Source: Bizionia sp. (GTDB taxonomy: Bacteria; Bacteroidota; Bacteroidia; Flavobacteriales; Flavobacteriaceae). Taken from it: 64,000 nt of DNA. How positions within the stretch are numbered: the first letter of the stretch is position 1; each line of letters opens with the position of its first letter. The DNA is taken from the NCBI GenBank assembly GCA_020631395.1, contig JAHDHI010000003.1, positions 34,699 to 98,698 of the forward strand. The letters run 5' to 3'. Positions 8,287 through 16,859 of the stretch are shown in pieces. A program made the position numbers and the translations under genes. The notes beneath the pieces were generated by a model. That model saw only the letters and a list, made by a program, of their open reading frames with translations, was not told where the DNA came from and made no database searches.

Positions 8287-9336
8287 ATGATTAAAACAGA
8301 TATATTAATAATCGGAGCAGGGCCAACAGGTTTATTTACTGTTTTTGAAGCAGGGTTGCTAAAACTGAAGTGCCATTTGATAGACGCCTTGCCTCAACCT
8401 GGGGGACAATGTTCCGAATTGTATCCTAAAAAACCAATTTATGACATTCCTGGGTTTCCAGAAGTGTTGGCAGGGGATTTAACCAAAAACCTATTGGAAC
8501 AAGGCAAGCAATTCGAACCAGGATTCACTTTGGGGGAAAGAGCAGAAACCATAGAAAAGCAAGAGGATGGAAGCTTTGTAATAACAACCAACAAAGGAAC
8601 TAAACACCAAGCTCCAATTGTTGCCATAGCAGGAGGTTTGGGAAGTTTTGAACCAAGAAAACCCAAATTGGAGAACATTGAAAGATATGAAGACAAAGGG
8701 GTTAATTACTTTATCAAGGATCCAGAAGTCTATAGAGATAAGAAAGTAGTCATTGCTGGAGGCGGAGATTCTGCCTTGGATTGGAGCATCTTTTTGGCAG
8801 ATGTAGCTTCTGAAGTGACCTTGATTCACAGAAGGAATGAATTTAGAGGCGCTTTGGATTCTGTTGAAAAAGTACAGGAATTGAAATTGTTGAATAAAAT
8901 AAACTTGATAACACCAGCAGAAGTATCTGCATTGCATGGTGAAAATCACATAGAAGGAATAACCGTAATCAAAGGAGAAGAAGAACAATTAATAGAAACG
9001 GATTACTTTATACCATTGTTTGGATTGTCTCCAAAATTGGGGCCTATTGGAAATTGGGGGTTGGAGATCGAAAAGAACGCTATAAAGGTTGACACGTTGG
9101 ATTATCAAACGAACATTCCTGGAATTTTCGCCATTGGAGACGTCAATACCTATGAAGGAAAATTGAAACTCATCCTTTGTGGTTTCCATGAAGCAACGTT
9201 AATGTGTCAATCGGCATACAAGATATTGAACCCAGGCAAGAAATTTGTCTTGAAGTATACGACGGTAAGTGGTATAGATGGGTTTGATGGAACACGTAAG
9301 GAAGCTCCAAAGGCAATCGTAAAAGCCATAGTATAG
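8287..9336 (+). CDS. Thioredoxin reductase-like ferredoxin-NADP+ reductase
   Basis: FAD- and NAD(P)H-binding oxidoreductase of 349 residues. The N-terminal FAD motif is IIGAGPTGLF, the NADPH motif VVIAGGGDSALDW, and the C-terminal FAD motif GIFAIGDVNTYEGKLKLI. The CxxC redox pair of true thioredoxin reductases is missing, which places it with the YumC-type ferredoxin-NADP+ reductases. The ferredoxin gene starts at the base after its stop codon. Together they probably carry NADPH electrons to the sulfite reductase encoded upstream, in place of CysJ. The pairing is inferred from gene order. Confidence 0.9.
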   Translation: MIKTDILIIGAGPTGLFTVFEAGLLKLKCHLIDALPQPGGQCSELYPKKPIYDIPGFPEVLAGDLTKNLLEQGKQFEPGFTLGERAETIEKQEDGSFVITTNKGTKHQAPIVAIAGGLGSFEPRKPKLENIERYEDKGVNYFIKDPEVYRDKKVVIAGGGDSALDWSIFLADVASEVTLIHRRNEFRGALDSVEKVQELKLLNKINLITPAEVSALHGENHIEGITVIKGEEEQLIETDYFIPLFGLSPKLGPIGNWGLEIEKNAIKVDTLDYQTNIPGIFAIGDVNTYEGKLKLILCGFHEATLMCQSAYKILNPGKKFVLKYTTVSGIDGFDGTRKEAPKAIVKAIV

Positions 9337-9666
9337 ATGGAGGACATTACCGTATACATAACAGATAGGGATGGTGTTAGGCACGAAGTGTTGGCACCAA
9401 CCGACATGGCAATGAATCTCATGGAAGTTGTGAGGTCCTATGAGTTGGCTCCAGAAGGTACGATTGGAGTTTGTGGAGGAATGGCGATGTGCGCATCCTG
9501 CCAATGTTATGTGGAATCCAATCACGATCTTTTGGAAAAAGGAGATGAAGAGGATGCAATGTTGTCTGAAGCATTCAATGTCAAGGACAACAGCAGGTTG
9601 GGATGTCAAATACCAATTACTGAGCAATTGAATGAATTGGAAGTGGTATTGGCCCCAGAATCATAA
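9337..9666 (+). CDS. Adrenodoxin-type 2Fe-2S ferredoxin
   Basis: A 109-residue electron carrier. Cluster ligands are C46, C52, C55 and C90 in the spacing C-x5-C-x2-C...C (VCGGMAMCASCQCYV, then RLGCQIP), as in adrenodoxin/Isc-type rather than plant-type ferredoxins. The start ATG directly follows the reductase stop codon, so the two are translated as a unit. Likely the immediate electron donor to the sulfite reductase; a role in other Fe-S dependent steps cannot be excluded. Confidence 0.92.
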   Translation: MEDITVYITDRDGVRHEVLAPTDMAMNLMEVVRSYELAPEGTIGVCGGMAMCASCQCYVESNHDLLEKGDEEDAMLSEAFNVKDNSRLGCQIPITEQLNELEVVLAPES

Positions 9667-9681
9667 CTTAAAAAGAAGAAT

Positions 9682-10443
9682 ATGCTTTCAAAAGAGGAAG
9701 TAGTAGGCATTAAAAGCTACAAGCTATCTTTAAAGGACGACGTAAAGACATTTACGAAAAAGCTTTTTTATGCTTTGTTTGACAAGGAATACAGTAGGAA
9801 GCACAATGAGTCCATCAAGACTTTGTTTTTCGAAATAACCGAATCCTTGGAAATTGAAAATGTCAAGCTATTGTGGGAGATGTTCAAAAGTCAATTTCCA
9901 GAAATCAGGGACAAATTGAATCTGGATGCCTTGGCAATAGAACAGAATGATCCTGCAACCAAGAGCCTGGAAGAGGTTTATCTTGCATATCCAGGATTTC
10001 ATGCCATAGCCATATACAGATTGAGCAATGCCTTGTATAGGCTCAATGCATTCGTAATAGCTCGAATGATGAGTGAGCATGTACACGGAATGACTGGAAT
10101 TGACATTCATCCGGGAGCAACCATTGGGAATTCTTTCTTCATAGATCATGGTACGGGGATAGTAATAGGGGAAACAGCAATAATCAAGGAAAACGTAAAA
10201 ATATATCAGGGTGTTACTCTGGGAGGCATACAAGTAAAGAAAAGCTTGTCTGAAACCAAACGACACCCTACGATTGAAAACAATGTCACCATCTACGCAA
10301 ATGCAACCATTCTAGGCGGAGACATCGTCATTGGAGCGAACAGTACCATCGGAGCGAATGTCTGGATAACGCAATCGGTACCGGAAAATGCATTGGTCAC
10401 CTATCAATCGGAAATAAAGATAAGCTCAAAGAAACAATGTTGA
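9682..10443 (+). CDS. cysE: Serine O-acetyltransferase
   Basis: Acetylates L-serine with acetyl-CoA to O-acetylserine, the carbon skeleton for cysteine. The N-terminal ~110 residues are helical and the C-terminal half is a left-handed beta-helix of hexapeptide repeats (GIDIHPGATIGNSFFIDHGTG then VVIGET and ATILGGDIVIGANSTIG). The catalytic His of the DHGTG motif is present. The 253-residue length is close to E. coli CysE. Its 3' end overlaps the cysteine synthase gene by 7 bp, in line with coupled expression. Cytosolic. Confidence 0.95.
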   Translation: MLSKEEVVGIKSYKLSLKDDVKTFTKKLFYALFDKEYSRKHNESIKTLFFEITESLEIENVKLLWEMFKSQFPEIRDKLNLDALAIEQNDPATKSLEEVYLAYPGFHAIAIYRLSNALYRLNAFVIARMMSEHVHGMTGIDIHPGATIGNSFFIDHGTGIVIGETAIIKENVKIYQGVTLGGIQVKKSLSETKRHPTIENNVTIYANATILGGDIVIGANSTIGANVWITQSVPENALVTYQSEIKISSKKQC

Positions 10444-11336
10444 AGGAAAAAGGAATATTAGGTCAAATTGGGAACACACCATTGATAGAAACGGAAAGCT
10501 TGGTTTCAAACAAGAAGAATGTAAAACTTCTATTGAAACTGGAAGGAAACAATCCAGGGGGTAGTGTAAAGGATAGACCCGTCTACAACATGGTGGCAGA
10601 GGCCATAAGAAGGGGAGACATAAGAAAAGGAGGGCGTTTGGTTGAAGCCACAAGTGGCAATACGGGCATTGCATTGGCTTATGTCTCTAAATTGTTCGGA
10701 CTTGACATTTCATTGGTCATGCCAGAAAATTCGACAGAAGAACGCGTGAAAACTATGCAAGCCTATGGAGCAAAAGTCATACTTACACCATCAGAGATAG
10801 GAATTGAAGGATCGAGGGACGTCGCATTCAAGATGAGAGATGAAGAAGGTTATGTGTTGTTGAATCAATTTGAAAATGAAGACAATTGGAAGGCTCATTA
10901 TAAAACTACGGGTCCAGAGATATGGAAAGATACGGAAGGCAAGGTAACGCACTTTGTCTCTGCAATGGGGACAACGGGCACAATAATGGGAACATCGACC
11001 TACTTGAAGGAGAAGAACAAAGACATCACCATAGTCGGGGCACAACCAAAAGATGGATCCAGAATACCGGGCATTAGAAAATGGTCTCCAGATTATGTGC
11101 CTACCATCTTCGACCGTTCCAAAGTCGATCGGGTCATTGAAGTGAGTGAGGAAGAAGCAAGGGCGATGACTCGGAAACTAGCAAGGCAAGAAGGTGTTTT
11201 TGCAGGGATGAGTAGTGGCGGAGCAGTAGCTACGGCCTTGAAGCTTATCGAAACCATAGACGAAGGTGTCGTAGTTGCAATTGTCTGCGATAGAGGAGAC
11301 AGGTATTTGTCTTCACCGTTGTTTGATGAGGTTTAG
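10437..11336 (+). CDS. cysM: Cysteine synthase B (PLP dependent)
   Basis: Condenses O-acetylserine with sulfide (or thiosulfate) to cysteine. The PLP lysine is in NPGGSVKDRP, and the substrate loop EATSGNTGIALA and the phosphate-binding AMGTTGTIMG glycine loop are clear. At 299 residues and with the short form of the fold it fits CysM better than CysK. Last gene of the sulfate-to-cysteine run; it converges on the YaiO-like gene, whose end is only 10 bp away, with no terminator visible in that gap. Confidence 0.93.
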   Translation: MLKEKGILGQIGNTPLIETESLVSNKKNVKLLLKLEGNNPGGSVKDRPVYNMVAEAIRRGDIRKGGRLVEATSGNTGIALAYVSKLFGLDISLVMPENSTEERVKTMQAYGAKVILTPSEIGIEGSRDVAFKMRDEEGYVLLNQFENEDNWKAHYKTTGPEIWKDTEGKVTHFVSAMGTTGTIMGTSTYLKEKNKDITIVGAQPKDGSRIPGIRKWSPDYVPTIFDRSKVDRVIEVSEEEARAMTRKLARQEGVFAGMSSGGAVATALKLIETIDEGVVVAIVCDRGDRYLSSPLFDEV

Positions 11337-11346
11337 CTTTGAAGAA

Positions 11347-12615
11347 TTAAAAACGATATCTCAATCCAATTGAACCACTTATTTGGTTTCCCGTCCTGTT
11401 GTTCTGCAAATCCTCATTCAAATAGCCAACGCTACCCGTCAAAGTATATTCGTAACCTAAGGTCTTTGATAGCCCTACAGTACAGTAATAGGACTTTAAA
11501 CTGGGATTTTCGGTTATTTGTGTAAAACGTGTCGATTCATCAGGTGAGATTCCTGTTCCAATTCTAAAATAGCCATAATCAAGCGTGTTGTTGAAATAAT
11601 AGCGAATGTTCAATTGGTAATTTTGTACGAGGGCGTTTTCTACTTTAGGGCCAATATAGGCACGAGCATTTAAATAAAACTTGTTTTGGTATGAAGTCAA
11701 ACCAAAGACATATGATGTGAAATCTGCATGGCGAAAATTGAGATATCTGAAACCACCCTCTATCTCAATCCATTTTGTTATAGTATGAAATACCGAAGCC
11801 CTTACGCCGAAACTTTGAAAGAAATCAGTTTTTTTAGAAGTACTCAAACTAAGGAATCCATAGCTTTTTTTAGAAAAGACAGAATATGATTCTAACTCAT
11901 AGAGTACCGCATCATCCGTGAATCTACTGCTATGGCTAACTCTTCCCGTTAATGTGTGCAAGCCGATGTATCTCATATATTCCAGTCGGGTGGTATTCCA
12001 AGTTTTTTGTCGAGGGTATTCGTTTAAAAAACTTAAAAGTTCATGATAGATGCCAATTTGATTTTTGTTGAGTTGCTTTGTTATTAGTCTATATCTGTAC
12101 TTTTGACTTTTGTCCAAAGAGGCATTTTCAATGCTCTTTACCAATGATTTTGCAGTTCTACGATCATCGATTCTCAAATAGGCTTCAGCTTGAAACAATT
12201 TATAATCAATGTCATTCGCATAAAAAGCGGAAGTTTTAGAAATAAATGGCGTTAGTTCCTTAGCCGTTTTTGCCATGGCTATTTGTTTAAATGTTAGGTT
12301 TCTATATGTCTTGGATGTATTGTTGTCAATGAGAACGTATAAATCCTCTGATGCTTGATCAAACTTATTTAGTTGCTGGCAAATTCTAATTCTCAATACT
12401 CGAATGTCAATATATTCAGGAGCGACCAGTAAGCCTTCGTTTACTTTTATTAGAGCAGTTTCATACTTTTTTTTTAAGTGTAATTCCTTGGCTTGGTGAT
12501 AAATGGAGTCTGTATTTGTTTTTGTGTTCTGAGCATTTGAAAAACCAAGATTAACAATTGTTATAATTGTTATAATTAATTCTCTTATGCGGTTTTGTGG
12601 CTTTTTCGATAACAT
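11347..12615 (-). CDS. YaiO-like outer membrane beta-barrel protein with TPR region
   Basis: Predicted 422-residue outer-membrane protein. The ATG at 12615 is chosen over an upstream one at 12654 because it begins the signal peptide (basic start, then IITIITIVNLGFSNAQ) and avoids overlapping the glycosyltransferase gene. Residues ~30-200 hold TPR-like helical repeats (HLKKKYETALIKVNEGLLVAPEY); the C-terminal ~220 residues are alternating aromatic/polar strands ending in GLRYRF, typical of a barrel. TPR plus barrel is the layout of polysaccharide export proteins such as PgaA. Last gene of a four-gene minus-strand operon with a membrane glycosyltransferase, so polysaccharide export is the likely role. 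Confidence 0.8.
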   Translation of the reverse strand: MLSKKPQNRIRELIITIITIVNLGFSNAQNTKTNTDSIYHQAKELHLKKKYETALIKVNEGLLVAPEYIDIRVLRIRICQQLNKFDQASEDLYVLIDNNTSKTYRNLTFKQIAMAKTAKELTPFISKTSAFYANDIDYKLFQAEAYLRIDDRRTAKSLVKSIENASLDKSQKYRYRLITKQLNKNQIGIYHELLSFLNEYPRQKTWNTTRLEYMRYIGLHTLTGRVSHSSRFTDDAVLYELESYSVFSKKSYGFLSLSTSKKTDFFQSFGVRASVFHTITKWIEIEGGFRYLNFRHADFTSYVFGLTSYQNKFYLNARAYIGPKVENALVQNYQLNIRYYFNNTLDYGYFRIGTGISPDESTRFTQITENPSLKSYYCTVGLSKTLGYEYTLTGSVGYLNEDLQNNRTGNQISGSIGLRYRF

Positions 12616-12626
12616 ATGTACTACAT

Positions 12627-14078
12627 CTATTTCGTTTGAGAATCCGTTTTGCAATTGTCTTCCTCTTCATTGAAACCTGTTCTGGTCATTGTTCCCCAAC
12701 CGGTATCTATATCGAATATTTTTTTAAAGAATCCTTTCAACTGCGCGTATAACATCACTGGATGACTGTAAAAGGGCTCGACGTAGGCAGCTGTCAATAG
12801 TTTTAAAATCATCTTTGGTTTTGAATAATGGTTGTAATTAGTACAATACATCAATACGGCTATTGTTGAAAAAACACAACCTGCCAGATAAACAGCAATA
12901 GCTAAAGCAATGGCTATGGGCCAATTTATTCCAATGATGAAGATGAGGCATAGAATGTATATGATACCTAAAAACTCAACTAAAGGGGCACCTAATTCGA
13001 AAAAAATCCAATACGGAAAGAAGAATTTTCCCATTTTCCCGTATTTTCTATTTAAAAACAACCCTTTATGTTTAATCATAGTATCCCATAGACCTCTTGC
13101 CCAACGATCTCGTTGACTTTTATAAACTTTAAATGTTTGTGGTGCTTCCGTCCAACATAAAGTTTCAGGGATGTATACAACTTTATATTTAAGTTTTAAG
13201 TCTTCCATGTGTCTACGCAATCGAATGCAGAGTTCAAGGTCTTCTCCAATGGATTCAATGTCGAACCCTCCAACTTCAAGGAGTCTACTTTTTGGGTACA
13301 AGCCAAAAGCACCAGAGACGAGCATCAAACCACCTATCTGATTCCAAGCCATTCTACCTAATAAAAAGGAACGAATGTATTCTACTACTTGTATTCTTGG
13401 GAGCATTTTTTTTGGTATTTTAACTTCTTTTAAAGTCCCATTTCTAATGATGGAGTCGTTTGCAATGCCTATGGCGCCTCCACAAGCTATTACTTCTTCG
13501 TCTAAAGCTTCCAAATAGGGTCTAACCATTTTAAGTAAGGCATCTTGCTCGATTATGCAATCTGCATCGGTACATAGAATTAGATCTGATTTGGCATACG
13601 CAATGCCAGTATTTATAGCATCTGCACGTCCGCCATTTTCTTTGTCAATTACTGTTAGGTTTGCATATTTGGAATTTGTACTCTTATAAATGGTTTTAAC
13701 CAACGAGGTCTTTATTTCTTTTGAGCCCTTATAGAAGGAGACAGGCTCTAGATCAAATGTTTTAATTAATTGTTCTAAGGAATTGTCCTTGCTACCATCA
13801 TTGGAAACAATTAGTTCATAGAAAGGATATTGTATGGACAATAGGGATTGTACATTTGTGATAATTGTCATACCTTCATTGTATGCAGGAGCAATTAAGG
13901 CTATTGTCGGTAGGTTGTTAGCTTTTTTAATAAAGTTCACATTTAAAAAAAATGTCTCTTTTTTATTTTTGATAATTGCTTTTCTTGCAAACACAACCAG
14001 AGAGAAGTATATTGCAAATATGGCAATGCCATAGCATAGAAAGAAGAACTCTATAGTGGAATTAAAGAAATGGTACAT
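12627..14078 (-). CDS. Family 2 membrane glycosyltransferase (processive, PgaC/IcaA-like)
   Basis: A 483-residue inner-membrane glycosyltransferase. A transmembrane helix near the N-terminus (residues ~10-30) is followed by the GT-A domain with IALIAPAYNEG, VSNDGSKDNS, the metal-binding LCTDADC, the GEDLELCIRLRR acid and the QRDRWARGL (Q-x-x-R-W) motif of processive synthases, then several membrane helices. These features match poly-N-acetylglucosamine, NfrB-like or cellulose-type synthases; the sugar cannot be told. No PilZ domain for cyclic di-GMP is seen. Six bp separate it from the HEAT-like gene upstream. Confidence 0.88.
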   Translation of the reverse strand: MYHFFNSTIEFFFLCYGIAIFAIYFSLVVFARKAIIKNKKETFFLNVNFIKKANNLPTIALIAPAYNEGMTIITNVQSLLSIQYPFYELIVSNDGSKDNSLEQLIKTFDLEPVSFYKGSKEIKTSLVKTIYKSTNSKYANLTVIDKENGGRADAINTGIAYAKSDLILCTDADCIIEQDALLKMVRPYLEALDEEVIACGGAIGIANDSIIRNGTLKEVKIPKKMLPRIQVVEYIRSFLLGRMAWNQIGGLMLVSGAFGLYPKSRLLEVGGFDIESIGEDLELCIRLRRHMEDLKLKYKVVYIPETLCWTEAPQTFKVYKSQRDRWARGLWDTMIKHKGLFLNRKYGKMGKFFFPYWIFFELGAPLVEFLGIIYILCLIFIIGINWPIAIALAIAVYLAGCVFSTIAVLMYCTNYNHYSKPKMILKLLTAAYVEPFYSHPVMLYAQLKGFFKKIFDIDTGWGTMTRTGFNEEEDNCKTDSQTK

Positions 14079-14083
14079 GAGTT

Positions 14084-14953
14084 TTAACTTACGTGTAAAT
14101 AATTTCTAACTAATTCTCGTTGAATGTTAGGTAACCTTTTTTCAATTTGTTTTAATTCAATGCTTTCAGGCGTCAATTCATTTAACGCTTCAACTGCTAC
14201 TTTGATTAAATTGCTGTTTTTTGAATAAAGTTGTTTTACGACATAGTACTTGTATTCATGAAGTTTGAAGCTTTTTATTATTCGGACAAGTAATTCTTTA
14301 ACGATGATGTTTTCTGACTTCAATGCTTTTTCAAAATGGTAGATGTCCAGTTTTTCTTCCGTTTCATGTAGTTTTTCGATAATGCGTATTTGTTGCCATA
14401 AAGACATTGTCTTAGTAAAATAAGGCAAAAGAATTAAACTTTTCCAACCTAAAAATGTTACCAAGGCAATCTGGGACTCTCTTCTAATTAATGTGATGTC
14501 GTCATTTCTATAAGGGATAATTAGTTTGGTGTTGTCACTAATGCCAAATTCGTAAGTCATCCATATGGCTTTTGCTTTTACATACCAATCATTGGTTGTT
14601 ATTTTTTCTTTGAGTACCTTTTCTAGCCCCAAGGAGTTGAAAATGAATTTTAAATTTTCATTGTTGGAAAATTTGATGAAGCGATTAACTTTCATAAAGA
14701 CATTGACGGAGTCCCAAAAGCTAATGTCATTGTCTTTAATATATGCTTTAAGTTTTTTTATGTTTTCTGTTTTGTCAATGGAATCGTCAATGAAACTATA
14801 TGCTAGACTTTCAATAATCCCTTGTTCCAGTCGTAGGTATTGCTTTTCTCGTTTTTTATCTTTTATAATATACCCGATTGTGGTAAGCCATAGGACTACC
14901 AAGGAAAACAACAGCGAAAAAATCACAATGTATATTACAATCAATAGATTCAT
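14084..14953 (-). CDS. Membrane-anchored HEAT-like repeat protein
   Basis: A 289-residue protein with one N-terminal membrane helix (residues ~3-28) and then an all-helical cytoplasmic or periplasmic part with HEAT-like repeats (VKELLVRIIKSFKLHEYKYYVVKQL, NLIKVAVEALNELTPE). No catalytic motif is visible. Its start overlaps the end of the receiver-domain gene by 4 bp (ATGA), and the glycosyltransferase gene follows by 5 bp. The likely role is a scaffold linking the receiver protein to the membrane synthase; this is inference from gene order. Confidence 0.65.
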   Translation of the reverse strand: MNLLIVIYIVIFSLLFSLVVLWLTTIGYIIKDKKREKQYLRLEQGIIESLAYSFIDDSIDKTENIKKLKAYIKDNDISFWDSVNVFMKVNRFIKFSNNENLKFIFNSLGLEKVLKEKITTNDWYVKAKAIWMTYEFGISDNTKLIIPYRNDDITLIRRESQIALVTFLGWKSLILLPYFTKTMSLWQQIRIIEKLHETEEKLDIYHFEKALKSENIIVKELLVRIIKSFKLHEYKYYVVKQLYSKNSNLIKVAVEALNELTPESIELKQIEKRLPNIQRELVRNYLHVS

Positions 14954-15306
14954 AGATAACTAGAGATACGTTCTTTAATCTTGATTGGATTAAAAGGGAG
15001 TGAAATAAAATCATCCATGCCCATTATCTTTAGGTTGTTCTTAATGGATTGTTGGTTCATTTCGGACATGACGACTAAACGGGTGTCTGGAAATTTAGAT
15101 CTTAATTCTTCTATGTATTCAAACATAAAGGTACCATCAATTAAGGCATCCGTAAGGATAAGGTCAAAACATTGCTTTTCTACGATATCATTTACATCCT
15201 CATAGGAGTTTTTGGTTATGATCTTGACTTCGGGTAGTTTCAGTACTTTTGTTAGTAAATATGAAACACCCACATCATTGTTTATAATGAGAACTTGTTT
15301 TTTCAT
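14950..15306 (-). CDS. Single-domain response-regulator receiver protein, atypical
   Basis: A 118-residue receiver domain with no output domain. The acidic pocket NND near the N-terminus and the phosphoacceptor in LILTDALIDG (D53) are present, and VVMSEM supplies the Ser/Thr switch residue. The conserved lysine before proline (usually KPF) is replaced by leucine in FISLPFNP, so phosphorylation-induced switching may be altered. First gene of the HEAT/glycosyltransferase/YaiO operon. No histidine kinase is nearby. Probably regulates polysaccharide synthesis post-translationally. Confidence 0.85.
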   Translation of the reverse strand: MKKQVLIINNDVGVSYLLTKVLKLPEVKIITKNSYEDVNDIVEKQCFDLILTDALIDGTFMFEYIEELRSKFPDTRLVVMSEMNQQSIKNNLKIMGMDDFISLPFNPIKIKERISSYL

Positions 15307-15674
15307 AGATTGTAAACTTTTTCTGCTTTTAGATAAAGACTAAGTTAATTGAGTGCGTGTAAATGTTATTTCGAACTAATTGCTATTTCGAAATACTCGA
15401 CAAAGTAATATGGATTGTCGGCAAAGTGTCTTTTTTTTGTGTTATTGTAATTATTTGATTGTTAAGAACGTATTGTTCATTTAAACCGATAAATAGGTGT
15501 GAATTACCGACAAGATGCTTTTTGTTTTAAATGTTGAAGGTTGATCTTGATGTAGATGTTGTTTGAAAAGATATCAGGTACGATAACCTTAAGAGCAGCA
15601 ATACAACGAAAGGTGAAGAAGTTTAACGACTCTATTTTATTTACTTTACTTTTGCAGCCAAATTGAATTAATTG
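15307..15674. promoter_or_regulatory. Divergent intergenic region with repeated short motifs
   Basis: This 368-base region separates the receiver-domain operon (minus) from the PagL-like gene (plus). No coding region was seen. TACTTTTG at 15647-15654 fits the -7 element for the PagL-like gene, without a clear -33 TTG. Two copies of TATTTCGAA lie near 15368-15391, the second inside the palindrome ATTTCGAAAT. CGACAA (15398-15403), TTGTCG(G) (15415-15421) and CCGACAA (15507-15513) form inverted pairs that could be operator sites. Confidence 0.4.
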
Positions 15675-16769
15675 ATGAAGTATTTTTTAAGTTGTATTTT
15701 CTTGTTCTGTTTTATATGTTCAAACGGACAAGAAGAGAAAAATCCGTTTGGCTTGGACGTGAATTTCTTCTATGGAAATGTCGCGGAGCACAATTCGGAC
15801 ATCTCACATTTGATAACAGGTCATCCAACAGGAGTTATCTTAAGTTACAATCAAAAGACATTTGGGAAGAAAGCATGGGAAAGTAGGTATAACTACCCTG
15901 ACTATGGAGCATCATTCATCTACCAAAACTTCGACAATGAATTCTTGGATCAAAATTTTGGAATTTATGCACATTACAATTTTTACTTTTTCAAGAGAAA
16001 TCTAATGTTTCGAATAGGACAAGGTTTGGCATACAATACAACACCTTACGACAAGAAGGACAATTTTAGAAACAATGCCTTTGGAACGCATTTGCTGAGT
16101 TCCACCTATGCAATGTTGAATTTTAAGAAGGAAGACATCTTTAATGGTTTGGGCATACAAGCAGGAATTTCTTTAATCCATTATTCCAATGCCAATGTCA
16201 AGGCTCCAAACAGCTCCATAAACAGCATTGCATTTAATGTAGGCGTGAATTATGTGTTTGATGCGGAAAATTCACCAGAATACATCGCATCGACTGAAGA
16301 CAAGAAGTTCACTGAAAAAATAAAGTATAACGTGGCTTTCAGAGCAGGAATAAATGAAAGTGATGTCATTAATTCAGGACAATATGCATTTTACATCGTT
16401 TCGGCATATGCAGATAAGCGATTGAATAGAAAATCCGCAATACAATTGGGAACGGATGTTTTCTTTTCAAATTTCTTAAAACAACACATTCGTTACAATT
16501 CGGTGGCATTTCCCTTGGATGAGGTAAGTGGGGATGAAGATTACAAAAGAGTAGGGGTGTTTGTGGGACATGAGCTGTTTATAAGCAAAACTTCTTTGAT
16601 AACCCAATTGGGATATTATGTGTACTACCCTTTCGATTTCGAAGGGCAAATGTACAATAGAATAGGTTTGAAGCGCTATGTTGGAGACAAGTTCTACGGT
16701 GCTTTGACGCTGAAGTCGCATGGAGCAAAAGCCGAAGCTGTCGAATTTGGAATTGGAGTTAGATTATAG
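15675..16769 (+). CDS. PagL-like lipid A 3-O-deacylase (acyloxyacyl hydrolase family)
   Basis: Predicted 364-residue outer-membrane barrel that removes a fatty acid from lipid A. A signal peptide (LSCIFLFCFICSNGQ) is followed by a PagL-like region whose catalytic pair is seen in IHYSNANVKAPN (H169, S171), the same H-x-S-N-A arrangement as in PagL. It is about twice as long as Pseudomonas PagL because of a second C-terminal barrel-like half, common in Bacteroidota members. A TTG one codon earlier is a possible start, but ATG is preferred. It stands alone between the polysaccharide operon and the head-GIN gene. Confidence 0.8.
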   Translation: MKYFLSCIFLFCFICSNGQEEKNPFGLDVNFFYGNVAEHNSDISHLITGHPTGVILSYNQKTFGKKAWESRYNYPDYGASFIYQNFDNEFLDQNFGIYAHYNFYFFKRNLMFRIGQGLAYNTTPYDKKDNFRNNAFGTHLLSSTYAMLNFKKEDIFNGLGIQAGISLIHYSNANVKAPNSSINSIAFNVGVNYVFDAENSPEYIASTEDKKFTEKIKYNVAFRAGINESDVINSGQYAFYIVSAYADKRLNRKSAIQLGTDVFFSNFLKQHIRYNSVAFPLDEVSGDEDYKRVGVFVGHELFISKTSLITQLGYYVYYPFDFEGQMYNRIGLKRYVGDKFYGALTLKSHGAKAEAVEFGIGVRL

Positions 16770-16859
16770 GAACCCGTACCTTTGTAAGGCAACGAATCTT
16801 GAAACTTCCATAGATGAACAAGTAAATTAATTAAGAGACCACTTTGGTGGATATTGGAG

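Noticed and set aside
8491..8988. 165-codon open frame opposite the ferredoxin reductase gene
   Set aside because: Lies fully antisense to a well-supported gene, and the translation is rich in Phe, Cys and Tyr with no domain; a shadow frame.
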